Origin: DAOMOD01 sp964526035
Lineage (GTDB): Bacteria > Pseudomonadota > Gammaproteobacteria > Xanthomonadales > BPKI01
NCBI GenBank assembly: GCA_964526035.1
Contig: CAZGKE010000069.1
Span: forward strand, 1 to 16,657
DNA length: 16,657 nt
Direction of reading: 5' to 3'
Positions within the stretch are counted from its first letter, which is position 1. The number at the start of each line of letters is the position of its first letter. The notes beneath the pieces were generated by a model. That model saw nothing but the letters and a program-made list of their open reading frames with translations, was not told where the DNA came from and did not search any database. A program made the translations under genes and the position numbers. Below are positions 7,103 through 15,093 of this stretch, piece by piece.

Positions 7103-10100
7103 ATGTCGCGCCTGCTTGCCCTGCTGTGCCTCGCTGTGCCCGCCCTCGTCTTCGCCCAGAACGGCGAGGCCGAGAAGAAGGACGACAAGTGGGATGTCAA
7201 CGCCGCCCACTGGGACGCGAAGGACGTCACGTTCAAGGTGAGCGAAGGCACCTGGATGAACCTTGATGTCTCGCCCGACGGCCGCGAGATCGTGTTCGAC
7301 CTGCTGGGCGACCTGTACCTGCTGCCGATCGATGGCGGCGAGGCGAAGCCCTTGCTGGTGGAGAACGCCTGGGCCATGCATCCACGCTTCTCGCCCGACG
7401 GCAGGCACATCGCGTTTGCCTCCGATCGCGGCGCCGGCGACAACCTGTGGATCATCGCGCGCGACGGCGGTGAGCCGGAGCAGGTGACCAAGGAGGATTT
7501 CCGTCTGCTGGCCAATCCGGTGTGGACGCCGGACGGCGAGTACCTGATCGGGCGCAAGCACTTCACCTCGACGCGTTCTCTGGGCGCCGGCGAGATGTGG
7601 ATCTATCACCGCAGCGGCGGCGGCGGACTGCAGCTCACCAAGCGCAAGAACGACCAGCAGGACGTCAACGAGCCGGCGCTGTCGCCGGACGGCCGCTATC
7701 TGTACTTCAGCGAGGACATGAGTGGCGGCAGCACCTTCCAGTACAACAAGGATCCGCATGGCACCATCTACGTGATTCGCCGTCTTGATCGCGAGAGCGG
7801 CGAACTGAGCGACCTGGTCCGCATCCAGGGTGGCGCGGTACGCCCGCAACCCTCGCCCGACGGCAAGCACCTCGCCTTCGTGCGCCGCGTGCGCGACAAG
7901 TCCGTGCTGCACACCTTCGACCTCACCACCGGCGCGGTGCGTCCGGTCTGGAACGGTCTCTCCCACGACCAGCAGGAGGCCTGGGCCATCCACGGCGTCT
8001 ACCCCAACTTCCAGTGGACGCCCGACGGCAAGCGCATCGTGATCTGGGCGCAAGGCGGGCTGTGGTCGGTGGATGCAGCGAGCGGCGCGCCCACCCGCAT
8101 TCCTTTCAGCGTCGAGGTGAACAAGCAGCTCCACGACGTGGTGAAGTCCGACTTCCGCATCGAGGAAGAGACTTTTCGTCCGCGCCTGCTGCGCGACGTC
8201 GCCACCAGTCCCGACGGTCGTCACCTGGTGTTCCATGCGGTGGGGTCGCTGTGGAAAGTGCGCCTGCCCGATGGCGCGCCGCAGCGTCTGACCGATCGCG
8301 ACGAGTTCGAGTACGAGCCGTCCTTCAGCCCTGACGGCCGCCAGATCATCTACGTGACCTGGTCGGACGCAGAGACCAGCGCCATCCGTCGGGTGCCCTT
8401 GTCTGGCGGGCGGGTGACCAAGCTCAGCGCCGACCAGGGCTTCTACGGCAGCCCGCGCTACTCGCCGGACGGACGTCGCATCGTCTATCAGCGCGGCCGA
8501 CCGCACGGCCTGATCGACTATCGCTTCGGCCTGGAGACCGGTCTCTACGTGATGGACGCCGATGGCGCGAATGCGCGTCGCTTCAGCCGCGAAGGCAGCC
8601 AGCCGCAGTGGCATCCGGACGGCGAGCGCGTGTTTTTCATGACCGGCGGCGGACTCGACAAGACGGTGAAGAGTTCGGATCTGCACGGCGCCGAGGTACG
8701 CGAACACTTCAAGCTCAAATACCCGACGGCGCTGTCGATCAGCCCGGACGGTCGCTTCGCCGCCTTCGTCGACCACTTCAACGCCTACGTCGCCGCCATT
8801 CCGCCCACCGGCAGCGCCGTCGAGATCGGCAAGGATGCCAAGACGGTGCCGCTGGCACGCGTCAGCGCCGACGCCGGCCCTTACCTGCACTGGTCGGCCG
8901 ACGGAACGCGGCTGCACTGGATGCTCGGACCGCGCTACTACACGCGTGAGCTGGCGCACAGCTTCAAGTTCCTCGACGGCGCGCCCGATGAACTGCCGAA
9001 AGCCGAGGACACCCCTTTCGTCGAGATCGATTTCAGCCTGCCGCTGGACACACCCGACACCACCATCGCGCTGACCAATGCGCGCATCGTGTCGATGCGC
9101 GGCGACGAGATCATCGAGGCCGGCACGGTGCTGGTCGAGGGCCCGCGTATCGTCGCGGTGGGCAGCGACGTCGAGATTCCGGGCAATGCGCGGGTGGTCG
9201 ACGTCGAGGGCAAGACGATCATTCCGGGCATCATCGACGTGCATGCGCACGCCGCGCATTTCCACAGCGGCATCTCGCCGCAGCAGAACTGGGCCTACTA
9301 CGCCAACCTGGCCTACGGCGTCACCACCATGCACGACCCCTCGGTCAACACCGAAACCGCCTTCAGTCACTCCGAGCTGGTCAAGGCCGGGCGCATCGTC
9401 GGCCCGCGCAGCTACTCCACCGGCACCATCCTCTACGGCGCCGACGGCAGCTTTCGCGCCGAGGTCAAGACCATCGACGACGCGCGCGCGCACCTGCGGC
9501 GGCTGCAGGCGGTCGGTGCGTTCTCGGTGAAGAGCTACAACCAGCCGCGCCGCGACCAGCGACAGATGGTCAATCTTGCCGCGCGCGAGCTCGGCATGAA
9601 CGTGGTGATGGAGGGCGGCAGCACCTACTTCCACAACCTGACGATGGTGCTCGACGGCTCCACCGGCATCGAGCACAACCTGCCGATCGCGCCGCTGTAC
9701 GACGACGTGCTGACGCTGTGGTCGCACTCAGGCGTCGCCAACACCCCGACACTGGTGGTCGGCTACGGCGGTCTCACCGGTGAGTTCTACTGGTACGAGA
9801 ACGACAACGTCTGGGAAGAGGAACGCATCCAGCGCTTCTACCCGCGCGAGGCCATCGATTCGCGCGCCATCCGCCGCCAGAAAACGCCAGAGTGGGACTA
9901 CAACCACTTCCGCGTGGCGCGCGCCAAGAAGGCGCTCTCCGACCACGGCGTGCGCATCCTGGTCGGCGGCCACGGGCAGATGCAGGGACTCGCTCCGCAC
10001 TGGGAGATCTGGATGCTGGTGCAGGGCGGCTTCTCCGAACACGAAGCACTGCGCGCGGCGACCCTGCACGGCGCCGAGTACATCGGTTTCGGCGAGGATC

Positions 10101-10384
10101 TCGGCTCGATCGAGCCGGGCAAGCTGGCCGACCTCGTCGTCCTGGAAGGCGATCCCCTGGCTGACATCCGCGCCAGCAAGGACGTGCACCTGGTGATGGC
10201 CAACGGCCGGCTCTTCGACGGTGCCAGCATGGCCGAGCGTGAATCAGGCAACCGACCCGCGCCGACGTTCTACTGGCAGCGTCACGGCGCCGCAGCGATC
10301 ACTGGCGCCGGCACCTTCCATGGTGGCCCCACCGGCGTCTGCCACTGTCCCGCCTCGCAACGCGACCTGCGCGCCTGGCGGTAG
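7103..10384 (+). CDS. Exported TolB-propeller / amidohydrolase fusion protein
   Basis: The 1093-residue product begins with a signal peptide (MSRLLALLCLAVPALVFAQ), so it is predicted to be periplasmic or secreted. Residues about 45-640 hold at least ten PD40 propeller strands, such as VSPDGREIVFDL, FSPDGRHIAFAS, LSPDGRYLYFSE and YSPDGRRIVYQRG. A metal-dependent amidohydrolase domain starts near residue 655 with IALTNARIV and a short beta-sandwich. Metal ligands are visible: His714 and His716 (DVHAHA), Lys810 (FSVKSYN, the probable carbamylated lysine), His844 and His858 (GIEHN). The closing motif LGSIEPGKLADLVVLEGDP is standard for imidazolonepropionase-like enzymes. At the position where relatives have GTD, this protein reads GGHGQ. 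The substrate is unknown; a cyclic amide or dipeptide-like compound is plausible. GGAG at 7092-7095 fixes the start. The longer in-frame start at 6860 is rejected because it puts non-family sequence before the signal peptide. Confidence 0.9.
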   Translation: MSRLLALLCLAVPALVFAQNGEAEKKDDKWDVNAAHWDAKDVTFKVSEGTWMNLDVSPDGREIVFDLLGDLYLLPIDGGEAKPLLVENAWAMHPRFSPDGRHIAFASDRGAGDNLWIIARDGGEPEQVTKEDFRLLANPVWTPDGEYLIGRKHFTSTRSLGAGEMWIYHRSGGGGLQLTKRKNDQQDVNEPALSPDGRYLYFSEDMSGGSTFQYNKDPHGTIYVIRRLDRESGELSDLVRIQGGAVRPQPSPDGKHLAFVRRVRDKSVLHTFDLTTGAVRPVWNGLSHDQQEAWAIHGVYPNFQWTPDGKRIVIWAQGGLWSVDAASGAPTRIPFSVEVNKQLHDVVKSDFRIEEETFRPRLLRDVATSPDGRHLVFHAVGSLWKVRLPDGAPQRLTDRDEFEYEPSFSPDGRQIIYVTWSDAETSAIRRVPLSGGRVTKLSADQGFYGSPRYSPDGRRIVYQRGRPHGLIDYRFGLETGLYVMDADGANARRFSREGSQPQWHPDGERVFFMTGGGLDKTVKSSDLHGAEVREHFKLKYPTALSISPDGRFAAFVDHFNAYVAAIPPTGSAVEIGKDAKTVPLARVSADAGPYLHWSADGTRLHWMLGPRYYTRELAHSFKFLDGAPDELPKAEDTPFVEIDFSLPLDTPDTTIALTNARIVSMRGDEIIEAGTVLVEGPRIVAVGSDVEIPGNARVVDVEGKTIIPGIIDVHAHAAHFHSGISPQQNWAYYANLAYGVTTMHDPSVNTETAFSHSELVKAGRIVGPRSYSTGTILYGADGSFRAEVKTIDDARAHLRRLQAVGAFSVKSYNQPRRDQRQMVNLAARELGMNVVMEGGSTYFHNLTMVLDGSTGIEHNLPIAPLYDDVLTLWSHSGVANTPTLVVGYGGLTGEFYWYENDNVWEEERIQRFYPREAIDSRAIRRQKTPEWDYNHFRVARAKKALSDHGVRILVGGHGQMQGLAPHWEIWMLVQGGFSEHEALRAATLHGAEYIGFGEDLGSIEPGKLADLVVLEGDPLADIRASKDVHLVMANGRLFDGASMAERESGNRPAPTFYWQRHGAAAITGAGTFHGGPTGVCHCPASQRDLRAWR

Positions 10385-10406
10385 CACGATTCAATGCTCC
10401 GGACGT

Positions 10407-10474
10407 TGACGGGCTTGCCCGTCACCGTCACTTTTCGGCACACCGCAGCTCCCAGAAGAAAGGCAAGCCCTTTT
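10407..10474 (+). terminator. Nested hairpins with a T run after the amidohydrolase gene
   Basis: TGACGGGC (10407-10414) and GCCCGTCA (10417-10424) form a perfect palindrome. The same GGGCTTGCC (10411-10419) can instead pair with GGCAAGCCC (10462-10470), which is directly followed by TTTT (10471-10474). The second pairing has the form of an intrinsic terminator for the plus-strand gene ending at 10384. A convergent gene ends at 10501, so a transcription stop here would be useful in both directions. Confidence 0.45.
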
Positions 10475-10500
10475 CTACGAAAACCTGGCAGACATGCGGC

Positions 10501-10797
10501 CTACGGGCCGCCTTCGAAGCCGTCGTAGAAGATGTGGCCCGGTCCGAAGCAGAGGGCGCCGCCCTTCGGCACCAGAGCGGCCTTGAGGCTGAAGCCGACC
10601 AGGGACTGCGCGCTGCGTCTGGCGCCCGGCGCCAGTTGCCCGCGCAGCTCGAAGCGGCCCTGGGCCAGCGTGGGCTCGACGACTTCCAGCTTGCCGCGCA
10701 GCTCGAAGCGCGAGGCGGTCTCCCCGTCCGAGACGGGTGTGGCCAGGGTCGCCAGCGGCAGGGCGAGCAGCAGCAGGCCGAGGCGAAGGGGCACCAT
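10501..10797 (-). CDS. Small secreted protein with C-terminal IFxDGFE motif
   Basis: The 98-residue product starts with a signal peptide (MVPLRLGLLLLALPLATLA), followed by two copies of RFELRGxL about 18 residues apart. It ends in LCFGPGHIFYDGFEGGP. From memory, short tails of the form Cys-x-IFxDGFE are widespread at the C termini of secreted proteins in Dokdonella-like and other Lysobacterales bacteria, and the 'xFxLRG' strands occur in the same proteins. No enzymatic motif is present. The start codon follows the stop of the upstream gene after one base (TGAGATG), with a G-rich stretch before it, so translation is probably coupled. A longer in-frame ORF from 10905 overlaps the upstream gene and lacks the leading signal peptide, so it is rejected. 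The function is unknown. Confidence 0.75.
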   Translation of the reverse strand: MVPLRLGLLLLALPLATLATPVSDGETASRFELRGKLEVVEPTLAQGRFELRGQLAPGARRSAQSLVGFSLKAALVPKGGALCFGPGHIFYDGFEGGP

Positions 10798-10798
10798 C

Positions 10799-12100
10799 TC
10801 AGCGCCCCCCCTCGCGCAGCGAGGCCTTGAGCAGGGCGCGCAGCGCCGCCACTTCCTCGCGCAGCGCGGCGATTTCGATGCGCTGGTCGTCCAGCTCGGC
10901 GGCAAGCCGGGTGCTGTCGGCGCCCTTGGACGAGGGTGAGGCGCAGAAGGAGATCAGGTTGTTACTGGAGTTGCGGCACAGCGGCTCGGTACCTTCGAAG
11001 CCCAGAACGTCCACTCGCAGGGTGCCGTCGACCCGCAGCCGGCTGCCTGCTGCGGTGTTGACGCCGCCGCCGCCGACCACCATGCCGTTGTTTGCGCGCA
11101 CCAGGAACTGATTGGGTTGCGACGAGATGAAGGGATCCAAAGTGGAGAAGTCCGCCCAGACGAAACTGCCCTGATCGCCCCCGCTGGTGCCGCTGTCGGT
11201 CACGCCGGCGCAACCCTCGCCAGCATCGCCGGAGTTGGTCCCCGGACGCACCTTGGCACGGAACCCGGCCGCCAGGCTGAGGCTGCCGCCGGCGCAGTTT
11301 TCGCTGCCGCCGACTACTGTGCCGCTGCTCCCGCTGGTCGTATTGGCGAAGCCGCCGAGCACGCTGGAGCTTGCCCCGGACGCGACATTGCGGTCGCCAC
11401 CGGCAACAGTGGAGGCGATCCCGGCGGCGCGGTTGGACACACCGCCACCGACTGTGCCGAAGTTGCCCTGAACCTGGTTGGCCGCGGCGCTACTGACCCC
11501 GGCGTCACCGTTGGCGCCGCCGCCGGCGATGGTGGCGCCGCGCACCTCGGCACCGACGGTGTTTACCGAGCTGCCTGCAATCACGTTGGCGGTGCGTGGT
11601 GGCAGTCCGCTGAAGATTTCCTTGGGCTCGAAGCGTGCCACCTGCACGTTCGCCACCCGCAGCACCAGCGGTTGGTCATCGACCGTGCCGAGGAAATTCA
11701 CCGCAGCATTGCTGTCGGTATTGCCGGCCAGCGCCCACGACTCCGGGCACAGTTCGCCCTTGAGCTGCACTTTGCTGCGCCCTTCGAGCGTCCACCAGGC
11801 GTCGTCACTGCGATCCCTGACCGCGACCTCGAGCCAGGCGGCATCCAGACCAGACGGCAATCCGATGAAGTCCAGCGGCACCTCGAAACGACCCTGGTGC
11901 ACCTGCACGGCATCGATTTCCAGCGGCCCACCCAGAGGCAGCGGCGATCGGGCGTCGGCGTAGAGGGTGACCCTCAGCGCGTAGTGGCCCTCGGCCGGCT
12001 GGCCACCGTCCACCAGTTGGCCGCGGTAGGTGAATGATTGGGGTTGCGCCGCCCCGCAAACAGCGAGCAGCAGAAAGGTAACAAGGGCGCGGTACTTCAT
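10799..12100 (-). CDS. Secreted protein with YadA-head-like repeats and C-terminal coiled coil
   Basis: The 433-residue product has a signal peptide (MKYRALVTFLLLAVCGAA). A beta-sandwich-like N-terminal domain (QSFTYRGQLVDGGQPAEGHY through LEVAVRD, about residues 21-105) resembles domains found before repeat regions in many secreted proteins. Residues about 170-290 are glycine-, serine- and alanine-rich, with recurring units such as TVGGGVSNRAAG, TVAGGDRNVASG, VLGGFANTTSG and TVVGGSENCAGG, like the left-handed beta-roll heads of trimeric autotransporter adhesins. The segment PLCRNSSNNLISFCASPSS follows, and then a short coiled coil (about 393-425, LREEVAALRALLK). No membrane anchor and no endosialidase-type chaperone domain are present. 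The start at 12100 is set by AGAGGA 11 bases upstream and by the signal peptide; an in-frame ATG lies at 12130. Surface or extracellular structural role inferred. Confidence 0.75.
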   Translation of the reverse strand: MKYRALVTFLLLAVCGAAQPQSFTYRGQLVDGGQPAEGHYALRVTLYADARSPLPLGGPLEIDAVQVHQGRFEVPLDFIGLPSGLDAAWLEVAVRDRSDDAWWTLEGRSKVQLKGELCPESWALAGNTDSNAAVNFLGTVDDQPLVLRVANVQVARFEPKEIFSGLPPRTANVIAGSSVNTVGAEVRGATIAGGGANGDAGVSSAAANQVQGNFGTVGGGVSNRAAGIASTVAGGDRNVASGASSSVLGGFANTTSGSSGTVVGGSENCAGGSLSLAAGFRAKVRPGTNSGDAGEGCAGVTDSGTSGGDQGSFVWADFSTLDPFISSQPNQFLVRANNGMVVGGGGVNTAAGSRLRVDGTLRVDVLGFEGTEPLCRNSSNNLISFCASPSSKGADSTRLAAELDDQRIEIAALREEVAALRALLKASLREGGR

Positions 12101-12226
12101 CGGTGTGTCTTTCCTCTGGGAATGGCGCACGGACGCGCCGCAACGACCCTACCTACGCCGCCACGCAGGCAATCCGGACAGGGCGATCTGCTACAGTTCC
12201 GCGCCTGAATGCGGGCACGGGCGCAC
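12101..12226. other. Divergent promoter region between repeat protein and gspC
   Basis: This stretch separates the minus-strand repeat-protein gene from gspC. TACAGT (12192-12197) could be a -10 element for gspC. Transcription would then start around 12204, almost at the alternative ATG at 12209, giving a leaderless or very short-leader message. No good -35 is visible, so the promoter call is weak. Confidence 0.35.
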
Positions 12227-13123
12227 ATGATCGGCACGGTGGATATCGAGGCGGGACTGGGGCGTGCGGCCAAGCCGCTGGCCTGGCTGCTGGTGCTCGT
12301 TGCCGGCCTGCTTTGCCTGTGGCTCGCGCTGCGCATGCTGTGGCTGGTGCTGGACGGACCGCAGCTGCCGGCGCCCGCAGCACCAGTTCAAACAGCGAAT
12401 TCCTCACAGGCCACGCCCGCGGCGCGCTCGATTGCCGCCTGGCACCTGTTCGGCAATGCCCTGCCGGGCGTGAACCTGGCGGCGCTGGCGCAGGCGCGCG
12501 AGACCTCGCTCAAGCTGGTGTTGCGCGGCGTACTGGCCGAAGAGGATCCGGCGCTGGGCATCGCCCTGATCGCCGAAGATGGTGCGCGCGAGCGCGCCTT
12601 CAAGGTCGGCGACGAACTGCCTGGTGGCGCACGTCTGGAGGGCGTCTATCCCGAGCGCGTGGCCTTGAGCCGCGCCGGCGTCACCGAGACCCTGTCGCTG
12701 CCGCGCGCCAGCGCTCCGGACGCTGCGCCACGCAGTGCACCCGCTGGATCGCCGCAGCAGACCCTGCGCAGCTACACGCCGGTGTTCGCGCAGCCGCAGA
12801 TCACGCCCGGCGTCGATCTCTCCCAGGCGACCCGCGGCATGGCCATCGACCCCGAGCGGCTGGCGCGCGACATCACGGTGCTGCCTGTGCTGGAAGGCGG
12901 CAAATTCGCCGGTGTGCGCCTGTCGGGCGGACGCGATGCGCGCATCCTCGGCCAGCTCGGGCTGCGCGCCACCGACGTGGTCACCGCGGTCAACGGCATT
13001 CCGCTGGACAGCCTCGAGCGCGGTCAGCAGATTGCCGATACCCTGCGCGACTCGCGCTCGGCCAATGTCACCGTGCGCCGCGATGGTCGCGACGTGGTCC
13101 TCAACATCAACCTCAACCAGTAG
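12227..13123 (+). CDS. gspC: Type II secretion system inner-membrane protein GspC
   Basis: The 298-residue product links the inner-membrane platform to the outer-membrane secretin in type II secretion. It has a short cytoplasmic N terminus, one transmembrane segment (about 18-42, PLAWLLVLVAGLLCLWLALR) and a proline/alanine-rich linker. The homology-region domain begins with AWHLFGN (about 71-77) and continues with LKLVLRGVLAEEDPALGIAL. A C-terminal PDZ domain (about 220-298) contains GQLGLRATDVVTAVNGIPLD. The order signal anchor, HR, PDZ is diagnostic. An alternative start at 12209 would add six residues (MRARAH); neither site has a good Shine-Dalgarno. It is first in a plus-strand operon, 7 bases before gspD. 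Confidence 0.92.
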   Translation: MIGTVDIEAGLGRAAKPLAWLLVLVAGLLCLWLALRMLWLVLDGPQLPAPAAPVQTANSSQATPAARSIAAWHLFGNALPGVNLAALAQARETSLKLVLRGVLAEEDPALGIALIAEDGARERAFKVGDELPGGARLEGVYPERVALSRAGVTETLSLPRASAPDAAPRSAPAGSPQQTLRSYTPVFAQPQITPGVDLSQATRGMAIDPERLARDITVLPVLEGGKFAGVRLSGGRDARILGQLGLRATDVVTAVNGIPLDSLERGQQIADTLRDSRSANVTVRRDGRDVVLNINLNQ

Positions 13124-13130
13124 CCCGCAC

Positions 13131-15023
13131 ATGCATCGACTGTTCCTCACCGCGCTGTTCGCCCTGGCGTTGGCCGCCCCCGCGGCCGCGCAAGACGGTG
13201 AAACGCATACGCTCAATCTGCGCGATGCCGACATCCACGTGCTGATCGATACGGTGTCCGAGATCACCGGGCGCAACTTCATCGTCGACCCGCGCGTCGA
13301 AGGCCGCGTCACCGTGGTCTCGGCGCGACCGATGCCGACCGACGAAATCTGGGAAACCTTCGTCGGCGTGCTGCGCGTGCACAGCTATGTGGCGCTCCAG
13401 AGCGGGAGCCTGTGGCGCATCCTGCCGGAACCGGTGGCCAGGCAGGACGGCGCGCCATTGCCGAGCGCAGGGCGCGTGGGTCCCGACGAGCTGGTGACGC
13501 GCATCATCGAGCTCAACCACGTCGCCGCGCTGGAAGTGGTCAACGTGCTGCGCCCGCTGCTGCCGCAGGGCCAGCAGATCGCCGTGCACGGCGGCTCCAA
13601 TGCCATCATCATTTCCGACCGCGCCGGCAACGTGGCGCGCATCGAGGCCATCCTCAGGCGCATCGACACCGCCAGCGAGGGCCAGGTCGAGGTCATTCCG
13701 CTGCGCCATGCCAGCGCCGGCGAGATCGCCCGCACCCTGACCACACTGCACGGCGGCGAGTCCACCAAGTTCATTGCCGACGAGCGCAGCAACGCCATCC
13801 TGCTGTCCGGCGACCGCGGCGGACGGCTGCGCGCACGGACCCTGATCTCGCATCTGGACACCCCGCTTGAATCGGGCGGCGATACGCAGGTGATCTACCT
13901 GCGCTACGCCACGGCCGCGGATATGGTGCCGATCCTGGAGAGCGTCGCTGCGACCCTCACCGGCGACACCGCCGAGGGCACAAGCGCCGCCACCATCCAG
14001 TCGCACAAGGACACCAACGCGCTGGTGATCACCGCGCCGGCGTCGGTGCACCAGTCGCTGGCGTCGGTGGTCCGTCAGCTCGACATCCGCCGCGCCCAGG
14101 TGCTGATCGAGGCGATCATCGTCGAGATCTCCGACGAGATCGCCGATGAAATAGGCATCCAGTGGCAGAGCACCGATGTCAGGAACACCCCCGATGGCCG
14201 CCTCGGTCGCGGCGTGATCGGCGGCACCAACTTCCCCGGCTCGGGTGGCGCAGGCGGCATCTTCGGTGCCGCGGGGAACCCGCTGTCGGTGGGCTCGGGC
14301 CTCAACATCGGCTATGTGCGCGGCACCATCCGGCTGCCCGGCAGCGACAAGGAAATCCTGCAGCTCGGTGCGCTGGCGCGCGCGCTGCGCGGCGACGGTC
14401 GCTCCAATGTGCTGTCCACGCCCTCGGTGCTGACCCTTGACCATCACGAGGCGATGCTCAAGGTGGGCCAGGAGGTACCGTTCCTGACTGGTCAGTTCAC
14501 CAATACCGGCAGCGGCGGCAGCACCCAACCGGAGAATCCGTTCCAGACCATCGACCGCCGCGACGTCGGTCTGACGCTGACCGTCACCCCGCATATCAAC
14601 GAGGGCGATGCGGTGCGCCTCGACATCAAGCAGGAAGTCTCGTCGCTGGCGGCGCAGCCGCTGGGTGCGGTCGACCTGGTCACCAACATAAGCGAGCTGA
14701 CCACCAGCGTGCTGGTGCAGGACGGCGCCATACTGGTATTGGGCGGCCTGATCACCGAGGATGTGAGCGAAAACATCAGCAAGGTGCCTGGCCTCGGCGA
14801 CATTCCGGTGCTGGGCAACCTGTTCCGCTATCGCAGCACGCGCACCGAGCGGCGCAATCTGATGTTGTTCCTGCGCCCGGTGATCCTGCGCGACGAAATC
14901 GGCGAGTCGTCGATTTCAAGTGCCAAGTACAACTTCATCCGCGCCGAACAGCTGCGCGCCCGCGAACTCAGCGAAAGCGAACGCCTGCGCGATAGTCACC
15001 CGGTGCTGCCGGAGAGGGAGTGA
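13131..15023 (+). CDS. gspD: Type II secretion system secretin GspD
   Basis: The 630-residue protein forms the outer-membrane pore of the type II secretion system. A signal peptide (MHRLFLTALFALALAAPAAA) is followed by the N0 domain (LNLRDADIHVLIDTVSEITG) and three ring-forming N1-N3 repeats, with typical segments VVNVLRPLLP, SNAIIISDRAGNVARIEAI, EVIPLRHASAGEIARTL and NALVITAP. The secretin core includes QVLIEAIIVEISDE, LSTPSVLTLDHHEAMLKVGQ and the signature VPGLGDIPVLGNLF (552-565). A glycine-rich loop (about 365-385) lies in the secretin N-terminal part. The tail after the barrel is a short charged S-domain-like region, but no pilotin gene is in the window. The start lies 7 bases after the gspC stop, without a clear Shine-Dalgarno. 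The length is within the usual secretin range. Confidence 0.95.
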   Translation: MHRLFLTALFALALAAPAAAQDGETHTLNLRDADIHVLIDTVSEITGRNFIVDPRVEGRVTVVSARPMPTDEIWETFVGVLRVHSYVALQSGSLWRILPEPVARQDGAPLPSAGRVGPDELVTRIIELNHVAALEVVNVLRPLLPQGQQIAVHGGSNAIIISDRAGNVARIEAILRRIDTASEGQVEVIPLRHASAGEIARTLTTLHGGESTKFIADERSNAILLSGDRGGRLRARTLISHLDTPLESGGDTQVIYLRYATAADMVPILESVAATLTGDTAEGTSAATIQSHKDTNALVITAPASVHQSLASVVRQLDIRRAQVLIEAIIVEISDEIADEIGIQWQSTDVRNTPDGRLGRGVIGGTNFPGSGGAGGIFGAAGNPLSVGSGLNIGYVRGTIRLPGSDKEILQLGALARALRGDGRSNVLSTPSVLTLDHHEAMLKVGQEVPFLTGQFTNTGSGGSTQPENPFQTIDRRDVGLTLTVTPHINEGDAVRLDIKQEVSSLAAQPLGAVDLVTNISELTTSVLVQDGAILVLGGLITEDVSENISKVPGLGDIPVLGNLFRYRSTRTERRNLMLFLRPVILRDEIGESSISSAKYNFIRAEQLRARELSESERLRDSHPVLPERE

Positions 15024-15043
15024 GACCGATGTTGCGCATGCCC

Positions 15044-15080
15044 CCCCTCTCCCCGCGCGAGAGGGGTTGGGGGAGAGGGG
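15044..15080. repeat. G/C-rich palindromic repeat between gspD and gspE
   Basis: CCCCTCTCCCC (15044-15054) is perfectly complementary to GGGGAGAGGGG (15070-15080). Alternatively, CCCCTCT (15044-15050) can pair with AGAGGGG (15060-15066), so two mutually exclusive hairpins exist. The 'cctctcccc...gagaggggttgggggagagggg' type of element is a common dispersed intergenic repeat in Xanthomonad-type genomes, to my knowledge. It sits inside an operon, in the 70-base gap between gspD and gspE. Confidence 0.7.
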
Positions 15081-15093
15081 TTCCACAGGTCCG

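Noticed and set aside
6842..9727. A 961-codon open frame on the minus strand opposite the amidohydrolase gene
   Set aside because: It is antisense to a gene with clear PD40 and amidohydrolase motifs. Its translation is rich in His, Val, Arg and Asp with no recognisable domain, typical of the mirror frame in high-GC coding DNA.
12103..13245. A 380-codon plus-strand frame overlapping gspC
   Set aside because: It is frame-shifted relative to gspC, with an Arg/Ala-rich product. The gspC frame carries the transmembrane, HR and PDZ features.
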